Notes under the pieces: model-generated | Databases searched by the model: none | Seen by the model: only the letters and a program-made list of their open reading frames with translations | Told to the model about the DNA's origin: nothing | Assembly: GCF_001832885.1 (NCBI RefSeq) | Contig: NZ_MKIQ01000028.1 | Span: 248,001-312,000 of the forward strand | Length of the DNA: 64,000 nucleotides | Direction of reading: 5' to 3' | DNA from: Floricoccus penangensis | GTDB lineage: Bacteria; Bacillota; Bacilli; Lactobacillales; Streptococcaceae | Part shown: positions 54,642 through 63,869 of the stretch, in pieces | Layout: every line of letters begins with the position of its first letter | How positions within the stretch are numbered: the stretch's first letter is position 1 | Made by a program: the position numbers and the translations under genes

Positions 54642-54670
54642 TTGCAACCCTTACTATTTTATGCTATTAT
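54642..54670 (+). promoter_or_regulatory. rpoY-rnjA promoter
   Basis: TTGCAA (54642-54647), 17-base spacer, extended TGCTATTAT (-10 at 54665-54670). Confidence 0.72.
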
Positions 54671-54676
54671 AGTGAT

Positions 54677-54774
54677 AATTGCAATCATGCGACCTTTGGG
54701 TGCACAGGCAAAATATAGTTAATAACTATAATACCTTCGTGGTACAAAAATTTAACATTCAGGAGAAATAAAAC
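54677..54774 (+). ncRNA. Structured 5' leader of rpoY-rnjA
   Basis: About 98 nt with three consecutive small hairpins: TGC(g)ACC-TTTG-GGTGCA (54688-54704), TATAGTT-AAT-AACTATA (54714-54730) and TACC-TTCGT-GGTA (54732-54744). Could be a cis-regulatory leader; no known riboswitch class was recognised. Confidence 0.4.
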
Positions 54775-55005
54775 ATGCTATTTAAAGTATTTTACCAAGA
54801 AACAAAACTACGTTCACCAAAACGTGAAACAACTAAATCACTATACGTTGAACTTGATAATGTAGATGCAAAAACAGGAATCGTTGAAGTACGTCAACTA
54901 GTTGCAGATAACACACCTTACAATGTTGAATTTATTGATGCTCTATCTAAGGAAGCAGAAGAGTATGAAAGAGAATCTGAGGGTTTCAAGATTACAAAAT
55001 TTTAA
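54775..55005 (+). CDS. rpoY: RNA polymerase epsilon subunit
   Basis: 76-residue acidic protein (DUF1447 / RpoY) that binds RNA polymerase in Firmicutes. Starts MLFKVFYQETKLRSPKRE and ends FKITKF, typical of the family. AGGAG eight bases upstream. Followed by rnjA after a stem-loop, the conserved rpoY-rnjA pair. Confidence 0.94.
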   Translation: MLFKVFYQETKLRSPKRETTKSLYVELDNVDAKTGIVEVRQLVADNTPYNVEFIDALSKEAEEYERESEGFKITKF

Positions 55006-55013
55006 TAAAGAAT

Positions 55014-55044
55014 GCAAAAAGTCCTAAATTAGGATGCTTTTTGC
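55014..55044 (+). terminator. Intergenic stem-loop between rpoY and rnjA
   Basis: GCAAAAAG.CCTA-aat-TAGGA..CTTTTTGC with small internal mismatches and no T run after it; a partial terminator or processing site controlling rnjA relative to rpoY. Confidence 0.5.
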
Positions 55045-55066
55045 GTATATAAAAACAGGAGAAAGA

Positions 55067-56755
55067 ATGTCTACAAAACTAAATATTAAGAATAATGAAG
55101 TCGGTGTCTTTGCCATCGGTGGATTGGGAGAAATAGGTAAAAATACCTATGGTATCCAATATCAAGATGAAATTATTCTGATTGATGCTGGTATCAAATT
55201 CCCAGAAGACGACCTATTAGGTGTTGATTACGTCATACCTGATTATAGCTTTATTGTTGATAACATTGACCGTATTAAAGGTCTGTTTATCACACACGGT
55301 CATGAAGACCACATAGGAGGAATCCCCTTCCTTCTAAAGCAAGCTAATATTCCCATTTATGCGGGACCATTAGCACTTGCTCTTATACGTGGTAAACTTG
55401 AAGAACATGGTCTTTTACGCGATGCTACTCTATATGAAATTAACGAAAACAGCGTTATTAAATTCCGTAAAACTAGTGTAAGTTTCTTCAACACTACTCA
55501 CTCAATTCCAGAGCCACTTGGTGTTGTTGTTCAAACACCGCCAGGAAAGATTGTCGCTACTGGTGACTTTAAATTTGACTTTACTCCAGTTGGTAAACCA
55601 GCGGATTTACATCGCATGGCACAACTCGGTGACGAAGGAGTGTTACTTCTTCTTTCAGATTCTACAAATGCCGAAATACCAACTTTCTCTCATAGTGAAA
55701 AAGTTGTTGGCCAATCAATTCTAAAAATCTTCGAAAAAATTGAAGGACGAATTATCTTCGCAAGTTTCGCCTCAAATATTTTCCGTTTACAACAAGCTGT
55801 TGAAGCAGCCGTTAAGACTGGTCGTAAAGTTGTTGTGTTTGGTCGTAGTATGGAGAAAGCTATTGTTAATGGTCTTGAACTTGGATACATAAAAGCTCCG
55901 AAAGGAACTTTTATCGAACCACATGAAGTTAACCAATATCCTGGTAATGAAATATTAATCATGTGTACAGGTAGTCAAGGTGAGCCAATGGCTGCTCTCA
56001 GTCGTATTGCTAACGGAATGCATAGACAGGTTACACTTCAACCTGGTGACACAGTAGTTTTCTCATCTAATGCAATTCCAGGTAATACTCATGGAGTTAA
56101 TCAACTTATTAATTCAATCTCTGAAGCAGGAGCTAAAGTTATCTATGGTAAGATGAATAATATCCATACATCAGGTCATGGTGGACAACAAGAGCAAAAA
56201 CTTATGCTTCGCCTTATCAAACCTAAATATTTCATGCCCGTTCACGGTGAGTATCGTATGTTAAAAATTCATGCTGGGCTTGCTCAAGATACAGGTGTAC
56301 CAAAAGAAAATTGCTTTATTATGGAAAATGGTGATGTACTCGCCTTAACAAAAGATACTGCTCGTCCTGCTGGTCACTTTAATGCTCAAGATACTTACGT
56401 TGATGGATCAGGTATTGGAGATATCGGAAGTGCAGTACTTCGTGATCGCCATGAACTATCTGATGACGGTGTTGTTCTCGCAGTCGCAACTGTTGACTTC
56501 AAGTCTAAGTTAATTCTTGCAGGACCTGATCTTCTAAGCCGTGGATTTATTTATATGCGCGGATCAGGTGACTTAATTAGAAGTAGTCAACGTGTACTTT
56601 TCAATGCCATTCGCAAAGCACTTAACGCTGAAAATGCAAATGAATCAACTGTGGCCAAGGCAATGACTGACTCACTTCGCCCATTCTTATACAAGGAAAC
56701 TGAACGAAATCCAATCATTATTCCAATGGTACTTACACCAGACGAAGAAAAATAA
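55067..56755 (+). CDS. rnjA: Ribonuclease J1
   Basis: Beta-CASP metallo-beta-lactamase RNase with 5'-3' exo- and endonuclease activity, central to mRNA turnover. Metal motif [12 protein letters not shown] near residue 73; beta-CASP motif [12 protein letters not shown] and [20 protein letters not shown]. 562 residues from ATG 55067 (AGGAG five bases upstream); an upstream in-frame ATG at 55034 lies inside the intergenic hairpin and is not used here. Confidence 0.95.
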   Translation: MSTKLNIKNNEVGVFAIGGLGEIGKNTYGIQYQDEIILIDAGIKFPEDDLLGVDYVIPDYSFIVDNIDRIKGLFITHGHEDHIGGIPFLLKQANIPIYAGPLALALIRGKLEEHGLLRDATLYEINENSVIKFRKTSVSFFNTTHSIPEPLGVVVQTPPGKIVATGDFKFDFTPVGKPADLHRMAQLGDEGVLLLLSDSTNAEIPTFSHSEKVVGQSILKIFEKIEGRIIFASFASNIFRLQQAVEAAVKTGRKVVVFGRSMEKAIVNGLELGYIKAPKGTFIEPHEVNQYPGNEILIMCTGSQGEPMAALSRIANGMHRQVTLQPGDTVVFSSNAIPGNTHGVNQLINSISEAGAKVIYGKMNNIHTSGHGGQQEQKLMLRLIKPKYFMPVHGEYRMLKIHAGLAQDTGVPKENCFIMENGDVLALTKDTARPAGHFNAQDTYVDGSGIGDIGSAVLRDRHELSDDGVVLAVATVDFKSKLILAGPDLLSRGFIYMRGSGDLIRSSQRVLFNAIRKALNAENANESTVAKAMTDSLRPFLYKETERNPIIIPMVLTPDEEK

Positions 56756-56765
56756 ACTAATTTAC

Positions 56766-56792
56766 AAGACGACTCATAAATGTCGTCTTTTT
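56766..56792 (+). terminator. rnjA terminator
   Basis: AAGACGAC/GTCGTCTT stem with an 8-base loop, then TTT. Confidence 0.82.
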
Positions 56793-56807
56793 AATATACA
56801 ATAATAC

Positions 56808-56836
56808 AAAAACGACCTACCAAAGTAAGTCGTTTT
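56808..56836 (-). terminator. Terminator of the SPFH gene
   Basis: Minus-strand AAAACGAC/GTCGTTTTT stem with a 12-base loop and T run. Confidence 0.75.
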
Positions 56837-56849
56837 CCTTTTTATTAAT

Positions 56850-57743
56850 TTATTTAGTAGCTTTTAGAGCAGAGAGAATTTGTGTTCTAATATCATCTGC
56901 ACCTTCTGGACTAGCTGGTAGGAAAATTGATGAATTTCCATGTTCAGCAAATTGATTCAAGGTGTCAAGATATTGGTTAGTCAATAAGATTGACATAATT
57001 TCATCTTCACTAATATGAACTCCAGATTCCTTCATTTCAAGGATTGAAGCTGATAAACCATCAACAATTGCCTTACGTTGTTCGGCAATACCAACCCCAT
57101 GAAGTCTGTCTTTTTCAGCTTCTGCTTCTGCTGCAGTTACAACTTTGATTTTATCAGCCTTAGCAAGTTCCTGGGCTGCTTCACGTTTACGCTGTGCTGC
57201 ATTTATTTCATTCATTGATTGTTTAACTTCAGCATCTGGATCAACTTTGGTAATCAGAGTTTTAACAATCATATAGCCATATGTTTCCATCTCTTCTGCC
57301 ACTTGATGTTGTACTTCCAAAGCTATTTCATCTTTTTTCTCAAAAAGTTCATCTAAAGTTAATTTTGGTACACTTGAGCGAAGTGCATCTTCAATGTAAG
57401 ACTTGATTTGTTCTACTGGATTCATCAATTTATAGTATGCATCCGTAATATTTTGTTCGTTTACACGGTATTGAGTTGCTACATTCATTTGAACGAATAC
57501 ATTATCACGTGTTTTTGTTTCAACAGTCATCTCGCTTTGAATAAGACGAAGTTGCACGCGCGCTGCAATTCTATCAATCCCAAAAGGAAGTTTAACATGG
57601 ATTCCTGATCCAGCAGTTGTATGAAACTTACCAAAACGTTCAATGATTGCAACTGTCTGTTGCTTAACTACATAAAATAAAGTTCCAGCTGCTGCTATGA
57701 AAAATAACAGTATAATAGCTAAAATTACTAAAAATGCCCACAT
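56850..57743 (-). CDS. SPFH/band-7 (stomatin-like) membrane protein
   Basis: 297 residues: one N-terminal membrane segment (VILAIILLFFIAAAGTLFYVV), then the SPFH domain (AIIERFGKFHTTAGSGIHVKLPFG...) and a long coiled-coil rich in Ala/Glu/Lys (residues ~185-225). Organises membrane microdomains or scaffolds proteases in related systems. GGAGGGTGA precedes the ATG. Lies 20 bp after the 253-residue-frame gene and may be co-transcribed with miaA-hflX. Confidence 0.87.
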   Translation of the reverse strand: MWAFLVILAIILLFFIAAAGTLFYVVKQQTVAIIERFGKFHTTAGSGIHVKLPFGIDRIAARVQLRLIQSEMTVETKTRDNVFVQMNVATQYRVNEQNITDAYYKLMNPVEQIKSYIEDALRSSVPKLTLDELFEKKDEIALEVQHQVAEEMETYGYMIVKTLITKVDPDAEVKQSMNEINAAQRKREAAQELAKADKIKVVTAAEAEAEKDRLHGVGIAEQRKAIVDGLSASILEMKESGVHISEDEIMSILLTNQYLDTLNQFAEHGNSSIFLPASPEGADDIRTQILSALKATK

Positions 57744-57763
57744 AATTCACCCTCCATAATAGG

Positions 57764-58444
57764 TTAAGATTTTAGAAAGACTCTAAGTTTTTCTTGACTA
57801 TATTGTAGCACTTTATCACAATCAAAACCAACTATTTTTGAAAGTTTTTTTATCTCTTCTAAATTATCAGATTCAATTACCAAATATGACTTATAGTAAG
57901 TAATTACCGAGCTTGGAAACTGCGGTAGTACCTTTTTATTCAAAGGTTCTTCATCATAATATTTTACTGGTACTAGTTCAATCATAGCAATCCCCTGATC
58001 CATATTCACTGCATATGATGGAAATAATGTTGCTAACTGGAGTATAACTTCTTCCTTAGCCAAAACTCTACTATTCTCTGGGAAAGCAATAGCCTCTCCT
58101 GTTTCATTCTTAAAGATAAAACCATAGGATATACCTTGCAGGTTCAAGCGAATAAAACGATATGACGGATAGTCTGTCTGTCCCTCCTGTTGAAAACTAG
58201 GATTTTCATTAAAGTTTCCCAAAGCTTTACTCAAATCAAGAAAATAATCTAAAGCAGCTTCCGAGTCTTTTTTCTGATAAAGCTCTGAAAAATAGGCATT
58301 AACAACACTAGCTGGAGGCGTAACGAAAGCAAGTTTTTCCGCATCAGTTGATAAATTTTCAAGAGAATTACTTAAAAGAACCTTATCCATCTCCATATAT
58401 CCACCATACTTCAGCGCCAAATCAATCCATTTAGATGTGCTCAT
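57764..58444 (-). CDS. Conserved hypothetical protein downstream of hflX
   Basis: Soluble 226-residue protein without recognised catalytic motifs; mixed alpha/beta composition. The frame extends to 58525, but GGAGG ten bases before ATG 58442-58444 (MSTSKWIDLALKYGG) gives the better start, overlapping hflX by 14 bases. A hypothetical gene in this place (miaA-hflX-X) is also present in streptococci. Function unknown. Confidence 0.72.
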   Translation of the reverse strand: MSTSKWIDLALKYGGYMEMDKVLLSNSLENLSTDAEKLAFVTPPASVVNAYFSELYQKKDSEAALDYFLDLSKALGNFNENPSFQQEGQTDYPSYRFIRLNLQGISYGFIFKNETGEAIAFPENSRVLAKEEVILQLATLFPSYAVNMDQGIAMIELVPVKYYDEEPLNKKVLPQFPSSVITYYKSYLVIESDNLEEIKKLSKIVGFDCDKVLQYSQEKLRVFLKS

Positions 58445-59678
58445 AATCTTCAATCCTCCACTCTTGGTTTTTAGCAATTGAACCTTTGATTTTATAGGAA
58501 TCATCCAGTTCATCCACCTCTTCAAGTAAGGTAATCTTCTTCAAATCAGGCAACTTATAAGATTCCGAATATGGAAGCTTAATAGTAAATGGCACAAATA
58601 CCTCTTGTAGTAAATCTACGATAGTTTCCTTCAACTTCTTAATGTCATCCTTATTTTTTGCAGATATTAAAATATGTGGGTAAACCGTTGGTGTAAAATC
58701 ATTGCCAGTAAGGTCTGCCTTATTGTATACATTCAGAACTGGAATATCTGACACATCAAGGTCTGACATGATTTTTTTAACTGTATCTTCATGTATTTCA
58801 TGATCGGGATTAGATGCATCGATAACATGTATTAATAGGTCAACATCTGAACTTTCTTCTAGAGTAGACTTAAATGCATCAACTAATTCTGTTGGTAAAT
58901 CTTGAATGAATCCTACAGTATCAGTCAGGGTTGCTATAAAGTCATCTTTTAAACTAAAATCTTTAGTGGTTGCATCTAAAGTAGCAAATAGCTCATCTTT
59001 TTCATATTGAATTTTATCAGTTAAAGCATTAAAAATACTAGATTTACCAGCATTAGTATATCCAATTAATCCAATTCTAAAAACACCAGATTTTTGACGC
59101 TTTTGACGAATATTAAGTCTAGTTTTTTCAGCTTTCTTGAGAGCCTTTTCGATATTTTCAATTCTAGTCCTAATGTATCGACGGTCCATTTCAAGTTGGC
59201 TTTCACCTGGTCCACGACTTCCAATCCCACCTGCTTGACGACTTAAGGCAATTCCTTTTCCTACCAAACGGGGTAGCATATATTTAAGCTGAGCAAGTTC
59301 AACTTGTAGCATACCTTCATAACTTTTTGCACGCGCAGCAAAGATATCTAAAATTAACTGCATACGGTCAATTACCTTAACTCCAAGGTACTCTTCTAGA
59401 TTCATATTTTGTCTAGGAGATAATCGTTCATTAAAGACAACAGTATCAATTTCATCTGCTTCAATATTTTGCTTTATTTCTTCGAGTTTTCCTTTTCCAA
59501 CCAAATAACGACCGTCAGCACGTTCACGCTTTTGAGTAAAGTCTAAAATTACTTCACCACCTGCAGTTGTTACTAAGCTTGCTAGCTCATCCATTGATAC
59601 GGAGAAAGTCTTATAATTAGCTTCTGTCTCTACACCAACGATAGCAACCCGTTCTTTTTTTACTTCTGTTTCTATCAA
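58431..59678 (-). CDS. hflX: Ribosome-associated GTPase HflX
   Basis: GTPase that splits stalled or hibernating 70S ribosomes. N-terminal HflX domain with GKGKLEEIKQ and LSPRQNMNLEEYLGVKVIDR, Gly-rich GIGSRGPGESQLEMDRR, then the G domain: GYTNAGKSS (G1), DTVGF (G3), NKAD (G4). 415 residues. Starts at TTG 59676-59678 with GGAGG seven bases upstream; TTGA overlaps the miaA stop by four bases. Confidence 0.94.
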   Translation of the reverse strand: MIETEVKKERVAIVGVETEANYKTFSVSMDELASLVTTAGGEVILDFTQKRERADGRYLVGKGKLEEIKQNIEADEIDTVVFNERLSPRQNMNLEEYLGVKVIDRMQLILDIFAARAKSYEGMLQVELAQLKYMLPRLVGKGIALSRQAGGIGSRGPGESQLEMDRRYIRTRIENIEKALKKAEKTRLNIRQKRQKSGVFRIGLIGYTNAGKSSIFNALTDKIQYEKDELFATLDATTKDFSLKDDFIATLTDTVGFIQDLPTELVDAFKSTLEESSDVDLLIHVIDASNPDHEIHEDTVKKIMSDLDVSDIPVLNVYNKADLTGNDFTPTVYPHILISAKNKDDIKKLKETIVDLLQEVFVPFTIKLPYSESYKLPDLKKITLLEEVDELDDSYKIKGSIAKNQEWRIEDYEHI

Positions 59679-60571
59679 TTTATATCCTCCTTGTTCAAGA
59701 ATTCTTCAACATCTTTCAAGACATTATTAGGAAATGCATCATCTAATACGTCGTAAAAATCAATGTTCATACGATTTTTAAACCAAGTAATTTGTCTTTT
59801 GGCATAATGCCTAGTATTTTTCTTAACAGTTTCTGTTGCTTCCTCTAAATCAATATGTCCATCAAAATAGGGGAAATATTCTTTGTAACCAATTGCTCTA
59901 GTAGCTTGTACGTCTGGGAATTTCTTGTATAGCATTTCTGCCTCTTCAAGGATTCCAATATTTGTCATAATATCGACACGTAAATTTATTCGGTCATATA
60001 GAGTTTGTCTATCCATATTTAAACCAACAAGCATAAACTCATACGGAGATTCTTGATTCTCTAAATCACTACCTAGCTCAAACTTCTCAATTTCTCTAAT
60101 TAGTCTCCTACGATTAGGTTCTTGAACAAAAAGATTATAAGAGTTAAACAATTTTTCCAACTCTTCATCACTTAAATCTTCAAGTCCTACTCGTCGCTTT
60201 CTCATTGCCTCATGGTTATCTGAACCGCCCAAATGATAGCCTTCTATCAGGCTTTGAAGATAAAGTCCTGTTCCACCAACGATGATAGGAAGTTTCCCCC
60301 GCGAAATTATATCTTCTATCAATATATTAGCATCTGTCACAAAATCATGGGCAGAAAAATTCTCTGTTATTTCTTTAGTATCCAGCAAATGATGAGGAGC
60401 CTGTTCCTGCTCTTCTTTACTGGCTTTGGCTGTTCCTATATCAAGTCCTTTATAAACTTGCTGGGAGTCACCATTGATAATCTCTCCATTAAATTCTTGA
60501 GCAAGTTTGATACCTAGGGCTGTTTTCCCCACTGCGGTAGGACCTGCTACTACTATCACTTTATTTTTCAT
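59675..60571 (-). CDS. miaA: tRNA dimethylallyltransferase
   Basis: Adds dimethylallyl to A37 of UNN-decoding tRNAs. P-loop GPTAVGKTALGI at 10-21, INGDSQQVYKGLDIGTAK, IVGGTGLYLQSLIEGY and the C-terminal RHYAKRQITWFKNR. 298 residues. First gene of miaA-hflX-hypothetical, as in other streptococci. An extended -10 (TGGTATAAT) lies ~52 bp upstream of the start. Confidence 0.95.
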   Translation of the reverse strand: MKNKVIVVAGPTAVGKTALGIKLAQEFNGEIINGDSQQVYKGLDIGTAKASKEEQEQAPHHLLDTKEITENFSAHDFVTDANILIEDIISRGKLPIIVGGTGLYLQSLIEGYHLGGSDNHEAMRKRRVGLEDLSDEELEKLFNSYNLFVQEPNRRRLIREIEKFELGSDLENQESPYEFMLVGLNMDRQTLYDRINLRVDIMTNIGILEEAEMLYKKFPDVQATRAIGYKEYFPYFDGHIDLEEATETVKKNTRHYAKRQITWFKNRMNIDFYDVLDDAFPNNVLKDVEEFLNKEDIN

Positions 60572-60622
60572 TTATTTTTCCAACTAATTATTTTTATGCC
60601 GATAAATATGGCTACTGTTTGT

Positions 60623-60631
60623 ATTATACCA
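60623..60631 (-). promoter_or_regulatory. Extended -10 promoter of miaA operon
   Basis: Minus-strand TGGTATAAT (-10 at 60623-60628); weak -35. Confidence 0.45.
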
Positions 60632-60730
60632 TTAATTAGAGTTGATTCTAAACTAAAGAATTATAGCTAAACTCATGCTAATTTCATCCCATAGTCCCAT
60701 ATCAAATAAAGTGCCCTCAAATAAATTATA

Positions 60731-60739
60731 TGTTATAAT
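60731..60739 (+). promoter_or_regulatory. Extended -10 promoter of the DUF3042 gene
   Basis: TGTTATAAT, 31 bases before the ATG; no good -35. Confidence 0.5.
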
Positions 60740-60770
60740 ATTCTCATAACAACTAACGGAGGTACTTAAC

Positions 60771-60938
60771 ATGAAAAAATTTACTAAAGGTGTTCTTGCT
60801 GGTGTCGCTTCAAGTGTAGCTATTGCTGCAACTGGTGCGTTAACTTACAAAAAGAAAGTTATTGATCCTGAATTAGAAAAAGAAGCATTCGTTGAAGATA
60901 ATCGTAGAAAAGCTGCTCGTAAACGTACAGCACGTTAA
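60771..60938 (+). CDS. DUF3042-type small membrane protein
   Basis: 55-residue protein beginning MKKFTKGVLAGVASSVAIAA, one short Ala/Gly-rich hydrophobic helix followed by a Lys/Arg-rich tail ending RKRTAR. Matches the small DUF3042 family of lactic acid bacteria; function unknown. GGAGG eight bases upstream, own promoter and terminator. Confidence 0.85.
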   Translation: MKKFTKGVLAGVASSVAIAATGALTYKKKVIDPELEKEAFVEDNRRKAARKRTAR

Positions 60939-60942
60939 TAAT

Positions 60943-60968
60943 AAAAGGCTCAGGCCTTTTTATTTTTT
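60943..60968 (+). terminator. Terminator of the DUF3042 gene
   Basis: AAAAGGC-TCAG-GCCTTTT stem followed by T-rich sequence. Confidence 0.8.
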
Positions 60969-60985
60969 CAAAAATATATAATATA

Positions 60986-61016
60986 AAAATGGATTAACCT
61001 CAGGGCTAATCCATTT
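60986..61016 (-). terminator. Terminator of the DUF948-YtxH unit
   Basis: Minus-strand AAAATGGATTAGCC/GGTTAATCCATTTT stem with a CTGA loop and following T residues. Confidence 0.82.
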
Positions 61017-61028
61017 TATTTCAATCAA

Positions 61029-61574
61029 TTAAAAGTTATTAGAAGTATCTTCTTTGATATCCTCTGCTTTATCAACTACAGCATCTTTAACATCTTCAGC
61101 CTTATCAGTTAAATCTTCTTTAACATCTTTTGCTTTATCCTCGACATCGTTAAGAATATCAGTCATGTCAATTTGGTAGTCAAAATCGTCTTTTGAATTT
61201 TCAAATGCATCACGTAATTCTTCCTCAGAATAGTTTAAGTTTTCTTTTACTTTAGCAAAGCGTTCAAAAGCTTCTTCTTTCTTAGCATTTAGGAAATCTA
61301 CAGCTGAATCTACTGAGATATCGCCATTTTCAATAGCTTCACGCAATTCAGCATATTTATCTTCAGCAAGATCACGAGCATCATACGCTTTATCAATAGC
61401 AGCATCTTTTAGCTCAGCAAATTTTGCTTGAGGATTTTCTTTGTATTCATTGAACTCATCTAATAAGTCTTCACGAAGATCTTCACCTTTTTTAGAAGCT
61501 GTTAAGTATGCTCCCGCTGCACCAAGTGCTGCACCAAGAAGTGCTCCTGCTAGAAATCCAGATTTTTTTGCCAT
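61029..61574 (-). CDS. YtxH-domain protein with LEA-like tail
   Basis: 181 residues: N-terminal Gly/Ala-rich membrane segment (FLAGALLGAALGAAGAYL) of the YtxH family, followed by a long charged helical region and a C-terminal repeat part (KAKDVKEDLTDKAEDVKDAV) resembling LEA proteins and the tail of the LapA-domain protein at 18273-18806. Starts one base after the DUF948 stop. Family members are general-stress or envelope proteins of unknown mechanism. Confidence 0.82.
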   Translation of the reverse strand: MAKKSGFLAGALLGAALGAAGAYLTASKKGEDLREDLLDEFNEYKENPQAKFAELKDAAIDKAYDARDLAEDKYAELREAIENGDISVDSAVDFLNAKKEEAFERFAKVKENLNYSEEELRDAFENSKDDFDYQIDMTDILNDVEDKAKDVKEDLTDKAEDVKDAVVDKAEDIKEDTSNNF

Positions 61575-61575
61575 T

Positions 61576-62010
61576 TTATTGCTCCTTCTTATTCTTATTG
61601 TTTTTTCTTTTATTGTTTTTCAAAAGTTTACTTGTTGCTCGACCCACAGTTATTATCGAACTAGCTTTACCAATATTTGAAGACTCTGTTTTAAAGCGTG
61701 AAACAAAGTTTTGACCACTTTCATTCACATTTGATACACTATTTGAAAGATCGGCTGCTGTGTGGAAGACCGGATCAATCGTTACCATTTTTTCGTTGAC
61801 ATCATCCAATAAAACACTTGTTTTTGCCAAAATTTGATCAGCCTGACTCGACAATAAATTAGCATCAGTAGTCAGAAGATTTACTGATTTTGTAACCTCA
61901 TCAACTGTTTTAGATAATTTATTAATGAATTGCACTAAGAATACTACTAGGACAACAAATGCAATGGCAATGATGAGCAAAGCAATTTGTCCCAACCCTA
62001 TTTGTTCCAC
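61576..62010 (-). CDS. DUF948 membrane-anchored protein
   Basis: 144 residues with one N-terminal membrane helix (IALLIIAIAFVVLVVFLVQFI) and a helical domain (SKTVDEVTKSVNLLTTDANLL) of the DUF948 family, ending in a Lys/Asn-rich tail. Start codon is GTG (62008-62010) with GGAGG five bases upstream. Forms the usual DUF948-YtxH pair beside lgt. Own extended -10 promoter with a dyad at the start site. Confidence 0.82.
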   Translation of the reverse strand: MEQIGLGQIALLIIAIAFVVLVVFLVQFINKLSKTVDEVTKSVNLLTTDANLLSSQADQILAKTSVLLDDVNEKMVTIDPVFHTAADLSNSVSNVNESGQNFVSRFKTESSNIGKASSIITVGRATSKLLKNNKRKNNKNKKEQ

Positions 62011-62026
62011 AAAAACCTCCTTCTAA

Positions 62027-62040
62027 AGCGCTACAGCGCT
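62027..62040. promoter_or_regulatory. AGCGCT dyad upstream of DUF948
   Basis: AGCGCT-AC-AGCGCT: two copies of a GC-rich self-palindrome, unusual in this AT-rich region, between the -10 and the ribosome binding site. Operator candidate. Confidence 0.4.
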
Positions 62041-62055
62041 AACTAAATTACTGTT

Positions 62056-62064
62056 ATTATAACA
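62056..62064 (-). promoter_or_regulatory. Extended -10 promoter of DUF948-YtxH
   Basis: Minus-strand TGTTATAAT (-10 at 62056-62061). Confidence 0.5.
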
Positions 62065-62072
62065 AAATATTT

Positions 62073-62858
62073 TTAATCTTGATAATATTTTCCCTTTTTC
62101 TTTGACTGATAAATGGTTATCCCAATACCCGCCAACAAAATAAGAATCGATACAATCTGAGAAACTCTTATTGGACCAAGCATTAAGCTATCCGTTCTCA
62201 TACCTTCAATAAAGAAACGACCTATTCCATACCAAATTAGATAAAAGGCAAAAATTTGACCCCTTCTCATAAATTTCGGTATGCGACGCAATATTATAAT
62301 AATAACAAATCCTATAAGGTTCCAGATACTTTCATAAAGAAAAGTAGGTACTCTATATTGGCCGTCAATAAACATTTGATTTTGAATGAACTTTGGCAAA
62401 TAATCTAAATTATCTACTGCCTTACCATAGGCTTCCTGATTAACAAAATTTCCCCAACGTCCAATTGCCTGAGCTAAAAAAATACCAGGACTTATTACAT
62501 CCAGAAAATCATAAACATTAATAAACTTGTAATAGCAGTATATTATCAAAACAATCAGGCCAGTTATTAAACCTCCATAAATGGCTAAACCACCATTCCA
62601 AATTGCAAATATTTCAGATAAATGCTTTGAGTAATATGACCATTCGAAGATGACATAGTATAATCTTGCTCCAATTATCGAAATTGGAAACGCCATTAAT
62701 ATGAAGTCCAGGATATCATCAGGTTTAATATTTTTTCTTGGAGCCTCTCGCATGGCAAGGACAACTGCAAGGACGGCACCCAACGTTATAAATAGTGCAT
62801 ACCAATGTACTTGAATAGGTCCAAAACTAAAAGCAACTGGATTAATAGTTAAAAACAT
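62073..62858 (-). CDS. lgt: Phosphatidylglycerol-prolipoprotein diacylglyceryl transferase
   Basis: Adds diacylglycerol to the lipobox Cys of prolipoproteins, needed for the lipoproteins encoded in this window. About seven membrane helices; signature [13 protein letters not shown] near residue 133. 261 residues from the second of two adjacent ATGs, which sits four bases after AGGAGG; the first is only one base away. Lies 15 bp after hprK, the conserved hprK-lgt order. Confidence 0.95.
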   Translation of the reverse strand: MFLTINPVAFSFGPIQVHWYALFITLGAVLAVVLAMREAPRKNIKPDDILDFILMAFPISIIGARLYYVIFEWSYYSKHLSEIFAIWNGGLAIYGGLITGLIVLIIYCYYKFINVYDFLDVISPGIFLAQAIGRWGNFVNQEAYGKAVDNLDYLPKFIQNQMFIDGQYRVPTFLYESIWNLIGFVIIIILRRIPKFMRRGQIFAFYLIWYGIGRFFIEGMRTDSLMLGPIRVSQIVSILILLAGIGITIYQSKKKGKYYQD

Positions 62859-62873
62859 CATTCCTCCTAACTT

Positions 62874-63797
62874 TTAGCTATTTTCTTTGATTAAAGTATT
62901 TAAATTTTTAACAAAATTTTCAGTTGCATCATATCCCATGTTTTTAGCATGGAAGTTCATAACAGCAGCTTCAATAATTACTGATATGTTTCGACCAGTT
63001 TGGACTGGAATTTCAATTTGAGGAACTTTAACTTCAGCAAGTTCAATTGATTTTGTTCCATTACCAAGGCGATCATATTGATAGCCTTTTTCATATGGTA
63101 CAAGATTTACTGCAAGATTTATTTCTCCATAATCCTTTACTGCACCTGCACCGAAAAGCATCATAACATCAATAATCCCAACACCACGAATCTCCATTAA
63201 ATGTTTAAGCACATCAGCTGGTTGCCCCATAAGGGTAAACTCATTCTTACGATAAACATCAACACGGTCATCAGCAATCAGACGGTGTCCACGTTTAACC
63301 AACTCTAAACCGGTTTCACTCTTACCAACACCACTCGCACCTTGAATCAAGACACCTGTACCAAAAATATCCATATGTACTCCATGGACTGTATGGCGCT
63401 CTGCTAACGCTTCTATAAGATATGTTGTAAGATTTGCAGATAATCTACTAGTGACCTCATTAGATTGAAGTAAAGCAACATCCTGTTTCTTAGCAGCCGC
63501 GTACATTTCGTTAGGAATTTCAAGACCACGCGCAACAATTACCGCTGGTGTTTCCGGCGTAATAATTTGTTTCAAACGGTCATAACGATTATCACTAGTA
63601 TACTTCATCATATAAGACCACTCTTTCATCCCAAAGAGTTGAATACGCTCTGGGGTGTAATAGTCAAAATACCCTGACATTTCAAGACCTGGTCGTGAAA
63701 TATCAGCAGTAGTAACATCTCTTTCTAAAGCCTCATCACTTGCTTGTACGACTTGAAGCTTAATCTTGTTTACTAAATCACTAACACTTACAGACAT
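62874..63797 (-). CDS. hprK: HPr kinase/phosphorylase
   Basis: Phosphorylates HPr on Ser46 in response to fructose-1,6-bisphosphate/ATP and dephosphorylates it with phosphate; the key sensor of carbon catabolite repression in Firmicutes. Walker A GASGVGKS at 153-160; family signature [16 protein letters not shown]. 307 residues. AAGGAG before ATG; first gene of hprK-lgt. Its substrate HPr is at 34792-35058. Confidence 0.96.
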   Translation of the reverse strand: MSVSVSDLVNKIKLQVVQASDEALERDVTTADISRPGLEMSGYFDYYTPERIQLFGMKEWSYMMKYTSDNRYDRLKQIITPETPAVIVARGLEIPNEMYAAAKKQDVALLQSNEVTSRLSANLTTYLIEALAERHTVHGVHMDIFGTGVLIQGASGVGKSETGLELVKRGHRLIADDRVDVYRKNEFTLMGQPADVLKHLMEIRGVGIIDVMMLFGAGAVKDYGEINLAVNLVPYEKGYQYDRLGNGTKSIELAEVKVPQIEIPVQTGRNISVIIEAAVMNFHAKNMGYDATENFVKNLNTLIKENS

Positions 63798-63825
63798 TCT
63801 TGTTCTCCTTATTATTGTTATGTTT

Positions 63826-63834
63826 ATTATAGCA
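63826..63834 (-). promoter_or_regulatory. Extended -10 promoter of hprK-lgt
   Basis: Minus-strand TGCTATAAT (-10 at 63826-63831), immediately after and partly inside the terminator T run of the preceding gene. Confidence 0.55.
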
Positions 63835-63857
63835 AAAAAAGGGGTTACTTGACCCCC
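63833..63857 (-). terminator. Terminator of the nitroreductase-like gene
   Basis: Minus-strand GGGGT-CAAGTA-ACCCC stem followed by seven T residues. Confidence 0.72.
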
Positions 63858-63869
63858 TATTTATCAAGA

